A stretch of 64,000 nucleotides of DNA from Canna indica (taxonomy: Eukaryota > Streptophyta > Magnoliopsida > Zingiberales > Cannaceae). Both the position numbers and the translations under genes were made by a program. The notes under the pieces are model-generated. The model had not been told where the DNA came from. It did no database searches and saw only the letters and a program-made list of their open reading frames with translations. Positions within the stretch are counted from its first letter, which is position 1; each line of letters begins with the position of its first letter. The stretch lies in the NCBI GenBank assembly GCA_034359265.1, contig CP136890.1:70371501-70435500 (forward strand), read 5' to 3'. This document shows, one piece after another, positions 1 through 9,991 of the stretch.

Positions 1-765
1 TACTATCATAGCCAGTGTCCTGTGCCGACTAGTGCTAGGCCTTATCACTCCGAGCTTCAGAAGGTCATTGATATGTCTATTGAACTGATCCTTCATTAAC
101 GAAGTCACATGCTTCAAAGGTTTGTCTTGTACGGTCAGATCTGGATTTATTATGTCCAGACGACATAGCACCTGGTTTTTGGACCAGTGCTTAACGGGGT
201 TATCACCAATATAACCTTGGTCCTTCAACCTTTGAATTATCGTGGAAAAGTTTTGTTGAAACTTTCTGGATTCAATTCCACAATTGTACGCAACCATTTG
301 CTGTATTTCGATATATTCTGGTTCGTCTAATTCAAGTTCTTCCACTGCTGCTGTTGCTGCGACTTCGGCATCCATTTTTGCTGTTATGGTCGTGACATTC
401 TTGTAAAAGGTCACAGCTTGACCTTCGATTCTCAGGCCGCCTTGCATGGCCCTGATGAAGTTGCAACCTAGTAACATGTGAATGCTATTTTTCTCCCCCA
501 TAGGGAATGCATATGTCAGAGGGATCCTGAAACTATTTTCTTCAATAGTCATCCTTCCATACTTTAACTTATATTTCGCTGTCTGTTGGGAGTTAACCTC
601 ATTGATCTGGATAGGAAAAGCACTTAACTCCAATGCTTCTTGGGGTACTACTGCTTGATCGATGCAACAAACCGTTGCTCCTGTATCAAGTATAGCCTGA
701 ATGTTGAACATTTTTACGCCGGGTATATCCATGACTAGCTCAATATTGTAGAGACGATTCAGAAT
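1..765 (-). pseudogene. EPRV protease plus N-terminal RT, runs off left edge
   Basis: Reading leftward from about 765 the frame is open to base 1. It encodes an aspartic protease with the DTGA active-site motif (about 687-676), the linker and the N-terminal part of reverse transcriptase ending near RPSTSRHRT. The protease would cleave the viral polyprotein and the RT would copy pregenomic RNA. One TGA (766-768) separates it from the upstream Cys-rich fragment in the same frame, so these two segments are still collinear as in the virus. The first internal Met follows the expected N terminus of the protease. The left part is outside the window, so integrity beyond base 1 is unknown. Confidence 0.85.
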
Positions 766-1184
766 TCATCTCTCAAGCTTAGGCCGTGGGACCATATTTA
801 GGATATCCTCGCTAAATGCTTCTGAAATATTAGCGGATTCATTGAAATGGATCCCTGTTGATCCTGATGGTTCTCCAGTGAGTTTGGAATAACTTCTCTT
901 GTAACAATGTTCTTCTTCTGTATCTTCTTCTTCAAGAATCTTTTCTTTTCCTTTTGCTAGTGCCTTGGCTGTATCTTTCGTAGCAAGCTCATTGGCCTCT
1001 TGCATGAGTTCGAACTTCTGAAATTCTTCCTTCAGTCTTTGGACCTCAATCAACAAGTGCGTCGTGTAGTTTAGAAGTTCGTTTATCAGGGCGTCCTTAT
1101 CATCATAGGGCGCTACTCTAGATTTCTGAATCAAAAGTTTCCTTCCCAAATGAAAACGTGAACACATTGGGCATACAGTGATTC
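766..1184 (-). pseudogene. EPRV second Cys-rich region to protease linker
   Basis: Starts with the last CxxC pair of the badnavirus second cysteine-rich region (VCPMCSRF) and continues through a charged, coiled-coil-like linker into the protease frame, where a TGA at 766-768 interrupts it. The same region with all its cysteines is seen at 15559-15648. Its upstream partner is wrong: an RT fragment is fused in frame at about 1190, giving a chimeric 320-codon frame that does not exist in any virus order. Confidence 0.8.
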
Positions 1185-1650
1185 TGCACCAGACTGCGAT
1201 GAATTTTTCGGTACCTTCAAAACACTTGTCCATCTTGCGTTGGAATATAGCAGGGGCATTTTTGAGACCAAATGGCATTACCAGCCATTCATATAGCCCA
1301 CCAGGCACGATGAAACCGGTCCAAGGAATTGATTCTGGATCCATAGCGACTTGGTGGAATCCGCTTTTCAAGTCGAACTTAGAGAATATTTTGCTGTTTC
1401 CTATTCTCTTTAAGATGGTGTTTATACCCGGAAGGCTGTACTGGTCCTTATGGGTATTGTCATTGAGTGTCCTATAATTGAACACCATCCGTTCTTTACC
1501 CTTGATCTCTGCTTTAGTGATAGGGTCTATAGTTGTACCTGAATTGACTATTATTGCCATCGTGCGATGCCTGCTTGTGCTCGGTCTGATAGCTCCAAGG
1601 TTTAATAATGTCTTAATATGTTTGTCGAATTGTTCTTTCATTGCCGGAGT
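1185..1650 (-). pseudogene. EPRV reverse transcriptase palm fragment
   Basis: Carries the first RT catalytic Asp in SKFDLKSGFHQ and the badnavirus-like MPFGLKNAPAIFQRKMD block, then stops at FIAV, just before the YxDD catalytic box, which is missing. In-frame fusion to the Cys-rich fragment follows. The segment is almost identical to the plus-strand copy at 3165-3551, which has lost about 31 bp. The two form an inverted pair about 1.5 kb apart. Confidence 0.88.
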
Positions 1651-1735
1651 GCTGCGCATCAGAAATGTCCTTCTTTGTTGACCAAAACGTTCCTCGGCTT
1701 GAGATCGCCAACCTCTGTAGCTCATCAAAAATCAT
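1646..1735 (-). pseudogene. EPRV ORF4 5' fragment
   Basis: About 30 codons beginning with ATG at 1735 align with the start of the ORF4 at 9992-10438: both begin M-I-x-D-x-L-x-x-L-A and share a later AQH. The piece then joins the RT fragment in another frame. The ATG is preceded by a pyrimidine run and CAG (AG at 1738-1737 on the minus strand), the same acceptor-like arrangement as the other copy. Function is unknown. RTBV, a tungrovirus, also has an ORF4 after its polyprotein. Confidence 0.65.
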
Positions 1736-1817
1736 TCTGAAAAAGAAAGAAATAAATTTTTTATTAATGTGGATGTTAGTAAAAGGGGTCATCCACTTCC
1801 CCTATCCTTCTTCTTGG

Positions 1818-2129
1818 TCAGTCGTCTTCAGCGGGGTATTTCCCCTTTCGTAGAACTTCGTGGTCCCGCTCTGGTTGTACACCGGTTCGCCAAATGAAAC
1901 GCTTCTCAAGTTCTTGGTAGAATTCTTCAGTTTCTTCATACAGCGTGTTCATAGCCTTTTTGAATAAATTGTCTTCTTCTAAAAATTTTTCAAAGTCTTC
2001 ACGTCTTTGACGTGCTAGGCCTTCTAGATCTTCTTCGTTTTGTCGAGCTGTGGAGCATTCTGGTTGCTCTTTAATCTTGGAACTTTCTGCAAATTGTCTG
2101 CTTCTGTACTCATGAAAATTCTCATCCAT
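1818..2129 (-). pseudogene. EPRV polyprotein C-terminal acidic tail
   Basis: About 100 residues, rich in Glu/Lys and predicted helical, ending LRKGKYPAEDD and stop. They match the end of the tail at 9250-9902 (LRKGKFPAEED). The copy at 17222-17551 shows this tail follows RNase H directly. No known catalytic motif is visible; the role is unknown. It lies upstream of the ORF4 start, consistent with viral order. Confidence 0.75.
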
Positions 2130-2259
2130 ATGTCTGAGTGGGCCAGCTCAAGTACAATAATTGAAGCGTCGAGATAAGAACGAATACTTCTGTCCTCATC
2201 ACCTTAGCTGTAAAGAGTGTGTATCTTATTCACCTTAGCTGTAAAGAGTACGAAGGAAA

Positions 2260-2500
2260 ACGCTAGGTTCCAGTGCTTCCTCTGGAATAGAGTCTTGGTC
2301 TATACAGCAACCGTGGCGCCGGTATCCAGTATAGCCTGTATCTTGAAAGGCTTTACATTGGGGATTTCCATGATGATTATCATGTTGTATAATCTATTTA
2401 GGACTCGTTTTCCTCTAGGATGGTCCAGTTTATCTGCTAAGGTAGCAAACTCTTCTGAGAATTCTACAGATAATTGATTTGCTTCTTCTGATTCTTGGTT
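2260..2500 (-). pseudogene. EPRV linker and protease N terminus
   Basis: On the minus strand the frame runs from an acidic linker into the protease start, including the ILDTGA active site, and is cut just after the region around IPEEALEP. Bases 2260-2401 are the left arm of an inverted repeat whose right arm (2501-2642) encodes the same protease start on the plus strand. Confidence 0.82.
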
Positions 2501-3551
2501 CTAAATAGATTATACAACATGATAATCATCATGGAAATCCCCAATGTAAAGCCTTTCAAGATACAGGCTATACTGGATACCGGTGCCACGGTCTGCTGTA
2601 TAGACCAAGACTCTATTCCAGAGGAAGCACTGGAACCTAGCGCGTATCCAATCCAAATCAACGGAGTAAATTCCCAACAAATTGCTAGCATGAGGTTGAA
2701 GAATGGGTTTATCTCGATTGAAGCAAATAAATTCAAGATACCATTCACCTATGCCTTCCCAATGAGTAAGAAGGATGACATTCAAATGCTGATTGGATGC
2801 AACTTCATACGAGCTATGTAGGGCGGAGTTAGAATTGAGGAGCAGACTATAACTTTCTATAAAAGGGTCACCTCGATAACAACAAGGAATGATATTGAAA
2901 TATCAGCGTTGGCAGGAATCGATGAGCTGAGTTTAACAGAGGAAGAGTATTTGGAAGTACTAAGTGCAACAACTTATGACGACTTCAGAGAATCTGAAAA
3001 TTTCAAGAGAAGATTCAAGCCCCTGTTAAAAAGACTCAAAGACCAAGGATTCATTGGTGATAACCCTATTGAACACTGGGCAAAAAATCAAGTTACGTGC
3101 AAACTTGACATAATTAATCCTGATTTAACAATTCAGGATAAGCCTCTGAAGCACGTTACTCCGGCAATGAAAGAACAATTCGACAGACATATTAAGACAT
3201 TATTAAACCTTGGAGCTATCAGACCGAGCACAAGCAGGCATCGCACGATGGCAATAATAGTCAATTCAGGTACAACTATAGACCCTATCACTAAAGCAGA
3301 GATCAAGGGTAAAGAACGGATACCCATAAGGACCAGTACAGCCTTCCGGGTATAAACACCATCTTAAAGAGAATAGGAAACAGCAAAATATTCTCTAAGT
3401 TCGACTTGAAAAGCGGATTCCACCAAGTCGCTATGGATCCGGAATCAATTCCTTGGACCGCTTTCATCGTGCCTGGTGGGCTATATGAATGGCTGGTAAT
3501 GCCATTTGGTCTCAAAAATGCCCCTGCTATATTCCAACGCAAGATGGACAA
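2501..3551 (+). pseudogene. EPRV protease-RT fragment with 31-bp deletion
   Basis: Plus-strand copy of protease (DTGA), a TAG at the protease end (2818-2820), the linker and RT. At about 3320 roughly 31 bp are missing relative to the minus copy at 1185-1650. The loss removes the MVFNYRTLND segment and shifts the frame, so downstream RT (FDLKSGFHQ to IFQRKMD) is read in another frame. The fragment ends at the same RT point as its inverted partner and joins coat sequence at 3552. Confidence 0.88.
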
Positions 3552-3794
3552 GTAGATCTCTTAATTTCTGACGCTGCTCCACAAAAGTCAAAAATTAGCC
3601 CACCTGTGTCAGCCATGACTCGCTCGGATAAGTCTACTCAGACTGACCCTCGCAAGAAAGCTAAACCGCGTACCAAGCCGCGTGCCAGGCTCGGTAAATG
3701 CTACATTTGCGGTGAAGAGGGCCACTTCGCAAGAGATTGCGAAAAGAAGCAGGGCTACGCCAAGAAGATTAAAGTACCTGAAGACCGAGCATAG
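3552..3794 (+). pseudogene. EPRV coat protein C terminus with CCHC zinc finger
   Basis: Encodes a basic segment followed by CYICGEEGHFARDC, the CX2CX4HX4C nucleic-acid-binding finger of caulimovirid coat proteins, then a Lys-rich end and stop. In the virus this packages the genome and pregenomic RNA. Here it is joined in frame to the RT block upstream, an order that does not occur in intact viruses. Confidence 0.85.
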
Positions 3795-4240
3795 GAACGG
3801 AAGCCTGCTTCTACTACATCGAGCGGTGGTGGTGAACCGCTAGGACAGAATCACCACAGTTATCTTTAATTGCTTTGTTTTGCAGGAATGAACCCACAAT
3901 CACATGGGATCCCTGCTCTATGTGTCGAGCGATTGTCAAAGGACCCGCAGCGTATGGCGCAGCACTGTAATCCAAGGGTGTACGCGCGCAAGCTTTCGGC
4001 GATTGTTGACAAACGGCTCTATAGTATGCAGGAGCAACGATGCCATCGGTTGAGCATGGAACAGCACATGGCGCACGGCAAGCCAAGCGTGCAGCACATG
4101 GGCGCGACACGGGACACCAAACATGGACGTGCCGAGCTGTCACTGTCGACTTTGTGACATTTAGCTCAATTATTGTACTAGTGTGCTGAAAGGATTAGAT
4201 TCCTTTCAATTATTGTACTAGTGTTGTCGTGTTGTCGTGT
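3795..4240 (+). other. EPRV 3' region with acceptor-like CAG, no intact gene
   Basis: Holds a pyrimidine-rich tract ending TTTTGCAG (AG 3884-3885) with an ATG three bases later, corresponding to the ORF4 start position in other copies. The 90-odd codons that follow do not resemble the ORF4 at 9992. An 18-bp motif around AATTATTGTACTAGTGT is repeated at about 4160 and 4208. Confidence 0.5.
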
Positions 4241-4276
4241 CAAGGTCACTTCCAACATGTGGAAAGCCATCGTTTA

Positions 4277-4308
4277 GTGGTCGATGGGGCCCAATGAGCA
4301 CCCGCACT
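4277..4308 (+). promoter_or_regulatory. Conserved EPRV upstream promoter block
   Basis: A 32-base block centred on GATGGGGCCCA is shared with 10589-10620 and 14698-14729, with only one to three differences. It sits 40-47 bases upstream of the TATA boxes of the first two copies. The reverse complement contains TGGGCC, the site II motif bound by plant TCP factors. Function is inferred from conservation and position. Confidence 0.6.
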
Positions 4309-4347
4309 AAAGATGAGCTTCCTTCGTCAGGAAGCAACCTTCAAGTC

Positions 4348-4355
4348 TATTTATA
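4348..4355 (+). promoter_or_regulatory. EPRV TATA box (TATTTATA)
   Basis: TATTTATA lies 40 bases after the conserved block and about 30 bases before the AAGTTGCAGAGCAT-type leader start that is shared with the other viral promoter copies. It is therefore the probable pregenomic RNA promoter. Confidence 0.6.
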
Positions 4356-4447
4356 GAGACTTAGTATGAAGTTGCAGAGCATGCTCGAGACCCGAGAAGT
4401 TCTACTCTTCCATCTCTGTAATAGACTTTTTCTCTCCTAAGCGCTTC

Positions 4448-4453
4448 AATAAA
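4448..4453 (+). terminator. EPRV polyadenylation signal AATAAA
   Basis: AATAAA about 65-70 bases downstream of the expected cap site, the place where caulimovirid RNAs carry their poly(A) signal. It would be bypassed on first passage and used on the second. Confidence 0.5.
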
Positions 4454-4528
4454 ATCTCCTCAGTTCAATCTATTTTATTTCCGCTTCTCTTCTCTTGCTT
4501 CATTTCGAATCCGTGCCTTCCCAGGCCT

Positions 4529-4765
4529 GTTATTCATTTGAAATATTATCCTCCACCAGGCTACAGCGATCTACCATGTTGGGATGAATTCGAAGAAGGT
4601 GATTCAGTTTTATTGAGAGTCCTAAAGCTTGAAGAGAGCTCGGAGGAACTGAGGGCATGGATCAAATTAGCAAAGGAACTCGAACTCGACAAACTAACAG
4701 AAAGCCTAAGAAAACAGGACAAACAATATGAAGAACTATGCAGACCCTCCGAGCAACCTGAATGA
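4529..4765 (+). pseudogene. EPRV polyprotein tail, divergent copy
   Basis: Contains the YxPPxY...WDEFEEGDSVLLRV signature also found at 9470-9560 and 14230-14330, followed by a Glu/Lys-rich helix and stop. It differs from both other copies more than they would if derived from one virus, suggesting a separate viral strain. It is joined directly to leader sequence upstream and to a LINE downstream. Confidence 0.68.
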
Positions 4766-4769
4766 TTCA

Positions 4770-6060
4770 TGAGCCACGAGTCGTGCCAAAATCGGATTTT
4801 GTCTCTCGTACCTACCTCAAAGGACAAGGACGCACCACAATAGCTTTCACTAATTCGATAGAAATTAATCTGGCCCGAGGACTTGTAGTTCATTATCTAT
4901 CTAATCACCCTGTAAATTTCCTCAAGGGTGAAGAGGTCATCCAATCTCAACAATTGAGGCCCTTCCTCTTGATATAAGTCAGTCCAACGAATTTGCAGTA
5001 GAGGGTCGATTTTTCTGCCAATGAGTGTTATATAAAACTTGCAAAGTGCGTCCACTATTTGCTCGTGAGTGGAGATGAGGCCACCTTCTGTTTGCAGGGA
5101 AGGGATCCAATTGAGTCTTTTCCTTTTAGAAGCACGTTAATGAAAAAATCTTGTGTTGTGATCTTCTTGTTGCAGCCATCTCTTCTTAGCTCTTTGCCTC
5201 CAATATAGATCTTCCATATGATAAACCGTGTTCAGCTCCTCTTTTAAACCCTTGAATATTGAGATATCAGCCCAAGAGAGACTGCTTGCATCAGCTTTAG
5301 CACTATATTTTACGTTATCATGTTCTACGGACTCGTGCCTTCTATTCCAACCTTTCCTCTTGAGATTGTACCAACATTTTATGGTATTCTGTAATGCCTT
5401 CCAGTTCTTGATCCACCATCAATATGTCCCATATCTGATCGGTGTCGATTCTTGTAAATGACAGACCGTTTGAGATAATCTGGGAAATCTCTGACATGCT
5501 TAACCAGTTCAATTCCAATCTAAAAGGTCTTGAAGTGCAGTATTGCACGGAAGATGCGCGGACAATCTGAGGATTGTGATCAGAAAGCCTTCTGGAAACC
5601 CCTAAAATGAAGATATTCAGTTAGGGAGGTCAAGCATCGATTGATGAGAACACAATTGGGCTTCGCTAGGGCTAGCATGGCTTGATTATTAGTCCAAGTA
5701 AACCTCATGCCAAAAATAGGGAGATCCAAGAGATCGTTATTTGCTATAAAACTAGAGAATTTTATGAAGTCAGTGATGTTGCCCTTGCAGTTGGTGTATT
5801 TCAAGTAAGAAAGCACCTCATTGTTGTCGTGTGGGTGGACCATAAACCGCTACTACATGAATAAGGTGGCTTGACGGCAAATGGGATAACATAAGGTGCA
5901 TAGAGAATTCCCCTAAAATTGCAGAGGTGGATGTCCAGATCTGTGGTTCCGGATCGTTATGATTTCGTTCGAGAGACCATGTACAAGTAAAGCTATAAAA
6001 TTATCTAACGAACCATGAGAGAAACCAGATATTTGTTTGACCATTCTTCTGGAACAACTT
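4770..6060 (-). pseudogene. LINE B fragment (endonuclease and C-terminal pieces)
   Basis: Minus-strand plant non-LTR retrotransposon remnant. From right to left it shows the endonuclease core (LLDLPIFGMRFTWTN at about 5700-5740), a linker ending at the pre-RT block, then a jump to the post-RT motif VGTRDKIRFWHDSWL near 4790. The RT itself is deleted. Several stops and frameshifts are present. The element copied itself by target-primed reverse transcription. Confidence 0.75.
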
Positions 6061-7200
6061 TCCAATTTAGTTTTTGATAACCAAATAACACTGCATTTAA
6101 AGTTCTAACTAATTGTTTCGCCATATATCTTTTCGATAGTCGGTTGAGTCACCGAAAGTTCCAAACAAAATTGGATTTGTTCAGATTCATAGAGACATGC
6201 TTCCGACAAAGCCCCCAAAAAACAAAATACCAAGAGAGAGCTGCTTCCAGCAATGGAGAAAAATGAAAATGGAATAAACAAAAATATCATGTTTACATCC
6301 GCTTTACCGTTTGAATACAAATTGTAGTTCTCTTGCATTCAATCCAATTGAACACAACCAACAAATGATATCTAGTATCGTTCGTTGAGAATTAGTAGTC
6401 TAATATTATTAAGGAGTTCAGAGATAAGAAAGGATGTTGGATCTCAATCTTATTTTGGTTGGGCTGCAAACAAGCCTCATGTGTTTTAAATAGCTAACAT
6501 ATTGTGGATAAAATGATTCATTCACGTAACCATTTGTTACAAATTCGCATGCCCAATTGTAGTTACGTTCAAATTATAGAGGATAAATTTTACAAGAGCT
6601 TTATTTTGATAGTTGAATATATAGGTACGTATTCGGATTGTATTGATCACGAAGCATATATTTGTACATCTTGAGAATGAAAAAAATGCCTCTTTTCACA
6701 TGTCAGTCTGTTTGACTATAGCTTAAATAGATTTATTGATGATGAAATAATCTAGTATTGATCTTTTGCAAATTTTCAACTCAAACCAGTAATCTTGCGC
6801 AGATTCTTGAAGCCTTCTCTCCCACTTTCAACTTGGATAATTTTGTCTCTTTCTTTTTTCATTTTTATTGCAACCAACAAATTCCACTTGCATAATGTTG
6901 CACAAAAATGGTAAATAGATCTTTCTTGTATGCATCATATTTTACTTTATGTTTTAGGACTAAAATGTAGTATTCTAGGAATAAGCAAAGAGTAATGACG
7001 TTATAGGTACATTGCATTTTGGTGAAAAAATATGGGGATACATATTTCTCTACAAGTATGGTTTCAGAGAAGGAATCCTACATAGATGAACACTAATATC
7101 AAATGATAATTTCTGGCGGAAATTTTGTCTCAATGATTCATTTTCTATATTAAAATCCTTCCAAATTCTAATATATATTAATTGAGCACATTGAGCTTCT
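6061..7200. other. AT-rich intergenic stretch, no gene seen
   Basis: Only short unrelated frames and AT-rich sequence. The left end may include more decayed LINE B sequence. Nothing else is supported. Confidence 0.5.
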
Positions 7201-7319
7201 TTTTTTTTTAACAAAAATAGAAAGTCACAATAAATGTTACCAAAATACAATAGATTTGTATCCTAGATATCTAGACAACATATAAGATATTGCCACCAAT
7301 TGTGCTACTCACAGTTGGC
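7201..7319 (-). mobile_element. tRNA-derived SINE, older copy
   Basis: Related along its length to the SINE at 42213-42330: a T run on the left (the poly(A)-like tail of the minus-strand copy) and a shared right end containing GTGCTACxCACAGTTGGC, the complement of an A-box-like region. The B-box area (around TATCCTAGATATCTAGA) has decayed. No clean target duplication is visible. Confidence 0.6.
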
Positions 7320-7501
7320 TTGATGGTTAAAGGTATGTTGGCTATATCTTAACAAAAATAATTTGCATGTTTAATTGATTTTTTTTTTTACATTTTGGGA
7401 TCTTTTTGAGGGCCTCTTGGAATCTGGATTGTTGAATGAAAAAAATTTGCTGCTTATCGAGATAAATTATGCTTTAATCTTTGAAATAGTGACCAATTTA
7501 C

Positions 7502-7957
7502 TATTAGACGTGGCATTTAAATTAAACATTGTCCACGTCATTATCTAATATGGACCATGTGTCCACGTTGTTGTCCTAATGTGGTTCACATATTATATGG
7601 TTTTACTAGTTTACCCATGTCTATCCTAAACTCGGTTAAAGCCTATCTTTCCACCTTTGATGGCAATGTGCATATATAAATAGGTCGGGATACTCATAGA
7701 TCCTCATACTCATTCCTACCTTTCTACACCATCTATTGAGGGTTCAAGAAGAGGGTTTTGGAAGGCCTATTGAGGAAGGAACATATGAGGGAACGCAATC
7801 ACAGCAGCGCAACGAAACAACAATACAATATCAATGGCTGGAGGTTAGTATCTGACGCTTCCGCAATTCTACCATATTTATATATTTATGCATGCTCTAT
7901 TTATGATTACATTATGACATGTATTTGATCATACTATGTTTCTATAAAAATCTATCA
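7502..7957 (+). repeat. Copia 5' LTR
   Basis: 456 bp, beginning TATTAGACGTGG (the first G mutated; the 3' LTR has TGTTAGACG) and ending ATCTATCA. It is the same length as the 3' LTR but with many substitutions, implying an old insertion. TATAAATA at about 7674 is a likely promoter. Confidence 0.93.
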
Positions 7958-7959
7958 TA

Positions 7960-7971
7960 TTGTATCAGAGC
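7960..7971 (+). promoter_or_regulatory. Copia primer-binding site
   Basis: TTGTATCAGAGC, two bases after the LTR, matches the 3' end complement of initiator Met tRNA (TGGTATCAGAGC) with one change. Confidence 0.88.
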
Positions 7972-7980
7972 ATTTGTACG

Positions 7981-9223
7981 TGTTGGTGTAAGGTTTTCAA
8001 CCTTGGTCTTAATCTCAATTTTGATGATAATAGACATGGAACTAATAATTTCATGGAGAATTACTTTCAGGTTCCAAGTCGGTTAGCGTACGACGTCCTT
8101 GATCGGAAATATCGGAGAAATCAAAAAATCGGAAGGACGTTGGTCGACGCGCTCGAATTTCGTCGGGTAGATAGAGTTTAGGTTTAGGGTGTTTAGATAA
8201 ATTATAAAATCCTCTTTATGATGTTAAGACGCTTAAAGAACCAAACTCGTAATCCGAAACCCAAATCGAAGAAAGAAATTGGCTAAAACTCACTGTAGAG
8301 TACAGGTACAGTACGTAGAGTACCAGTACTCTACGGCTGATCGATTGATCGATAAACCGAAATGAGCCCAAAAAGCACAGTAGGGCTACGGTCGCTCAGT
8401 CGACCGACGATCGTCCGGACCTGCGATCGGCGGTCGGTAATGGGCAAAAATATGCCCGTTGAGAAGAGAGGAGCTCTCTCTTCTCTTTATGACTTATAAA
8501 TAGGAAGTCATGGGAGCCTTCCTCCTTGATGTTGATCACTTCTAACCTCCTTGAGCTATATTTTGATCAATCTTAGCCCTCATTGAGCCAATCTTGTGAA
8601 AACCTTAGCTTGAACATTCCATCTCTTTGATTGAGCATTTACTTCATTGCTTCATCATCAAAGACATCAAAAGAAAGCTAGGAATCTCGTTGTGAAGCTA
8701 AGTATTTTGTTGTTATTTTATTGTATTTGAGTTTGTGTAAACCTGGAGTGCTAGGTTTATTGAGTTGGTGGTTGTCTTGGTGTTTAGGCTTAATTTCACC
8801 AGTGTAAATATAGTTTGCTAGGATTTGTTGAGTTATCCTTAGGGTTGAGGTGTGAGAGTGCTCTCGGTAGGAAGGCGGAATACTTCCGGGTGTGGAAGTG
8901 CCTTCGGTTTGAGAGCGAAGACTTTCCGGTATAAAGTCCTCATTGTAAGGAAACTAATTAATCCAGTTAAACTAGTTTGGAAATCCTAAGCGGGGTGCTT
9001 AGATAGTGGAGTAGGCATTGGAGCCAAACCACTGTAAACCATTATGTTAGCATTGTCTCTCTTGTATTTGTTTAATTGTCTTATTATTTGCTTCTGCACG
9101 TAATTATCTCATATTGTGTTTTGCCTAAGAAAACGATTAAAATCGATAAATAGAATTTAGGCAAAAAGATTAGATAATATACTATTCACCCCACCCCTTC
9201 TAGTGTAGGTCATTTCACCAACA
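7981..9223 (+). mobile_element. Solo LTR, family 2, copy A (1.24 kb)
   Basis: TGTTGGTGTAAGG to CACCAACA, related to the copies at 34075-35566 and 40629-42198. TATAAATA at 8495-8502 fits an LTR promoter. It sits just after the Copia primer site. ATTTG follows it (9224-9228) and also occurs at 7972-7976, four bases from its left end, so the target duplication is plausible but not clean. No internal domain remains. Confidence 0.8.
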
Positions 9224-9249
9224 ATTTGTCCTTTGCCTTGATTGTATTA

Positions 9250-9902
9250 TTTCCGGTCTAGAAGAAGCGTTGGAAGAAACAAAAGACGCACCAGCAGAAG
9301 TGATTAAGACCCTGAGTATAACCATTGATTCCATAAGCGGCCTTATGACGAAGGAAGAAGAATCAGCTTATGCACTATATTCTTGGGATGATGAAATCCA
9401 AGAAATAGTAGAAGAAAATAATTCTGCAATCGACACCCTGATGGAAGACGGTTTAGCACACCTGTACGAATACGAACCTCCATTATATGAAGGCTACTGG
9501 GCGGATGATACCTATCAGGACGAATACGAATTCGAGGATGGTGTCTTACTGAGGATAGCAAGGGTGAATGATGGAGTAAGAGCGTTGAGAACAAACTCAT
9601 TACCAATTAACGTTGATATTCCAGAATCCTCAAGATCAAGAGAAGTTGATCAACCTGAGAGTTCGAATAAAGGCAAGAAACCAGAAGCCAACTATGCCGA
9701 AATGTTCAAAGAGGAGGAAGCAAAGTTCGAAAAGGCTATGACTGAACTCTACCTCAAGACTAAAGCATTCTATGAAGAAGAAGTTCCAGGAGGTTATATC
9801 AATTTCGGACTATTGGAAGAACTCCGAAAACAAAGCAGCATTCAAGAACAAAGGGATGCTGAGACTTTAAGAAAGGGGAAATTCCCCGCTGAAGAAGACT
9901 AG
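9250..9902 (+). pseudogene. EPRV polyprotein C-terminal acidic tail, longest copy
   Basis: Open from about 9229 to a TAG at 9900-9902; the left edge is a junction, so no start codon is expected. The beginning (EEALEETKDAPAEVI) matches the residues after RNase H at 17222-17300, showing that this is the region downstream of RNase H rather than a separate gene. Very acidic (SWDDEIQEIVEENNS, EYEFEDGVLLRIA) with a helical, charged C-terminal half ending KGKFPAEED. No catalytic motif is recognised. It is followed by a short non-coding gap and ORF4. Confidence 0.75.
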
Positions 9903-9991
9903 GAAGAACGAGCACAAGAGGGGAGGCGAAAACCCCTGAAACAAAGTTCGCAATGTATATTTTTGTTTAATTAGTTTGTTAATTTTTGCAG
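9903..9991 (+). promoter_or_regulatory. Pyrimidine tract and CAG acceptor before EPRV ORF4
   Basis: Non-coding T-rich stretch ending TTAATTTTTGCAG, with AG at 9990-9991 immediately followed by the ORF4 ATG. The same arrangement occurs at 1740-1737 (minus), 3865-3885 and 14500-14517. By analogy with RTBV ORF4, which is expressed from a spliced RNA, this could be a 3' splice site. That use is inference. Confidence 0.5.

Larger units (their letters stand above)
1..4764. mobile_element. EPRV locus 1: rearranged endogenous badnavirus-like sequence
   Basis: Mosaic of Caulimoviridae fragments in both orientations. Going right they are: protease-RT (minus), second Cys-rich region (minus), RT (minus), ORF4 start (minus), polyprotein tail (minus), protease start (minus), protease-RT (plus), coat zinc finger (plus), promoter-leader (plus) and polyprotein tail (plus). 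The pieces are individually recognisable but out of genomic order, so the locus cannot encode a virus. It ends at a LINE fragment near 4765, and its left end lies outside the window. That it is a nuclear integrant rather than free virus follows from the rearrangement and the surrounding transposons. Confidence 0.9.

Noticed and set aside
4762..4977. Plus-strand frame beginning MIHEPRVVPKSDFVS
   Set aside because: The complementary strand reads LINE motifs (VGTRDKIRFWHDSWL and a pre-RT block), so the plus frame is a shadow.
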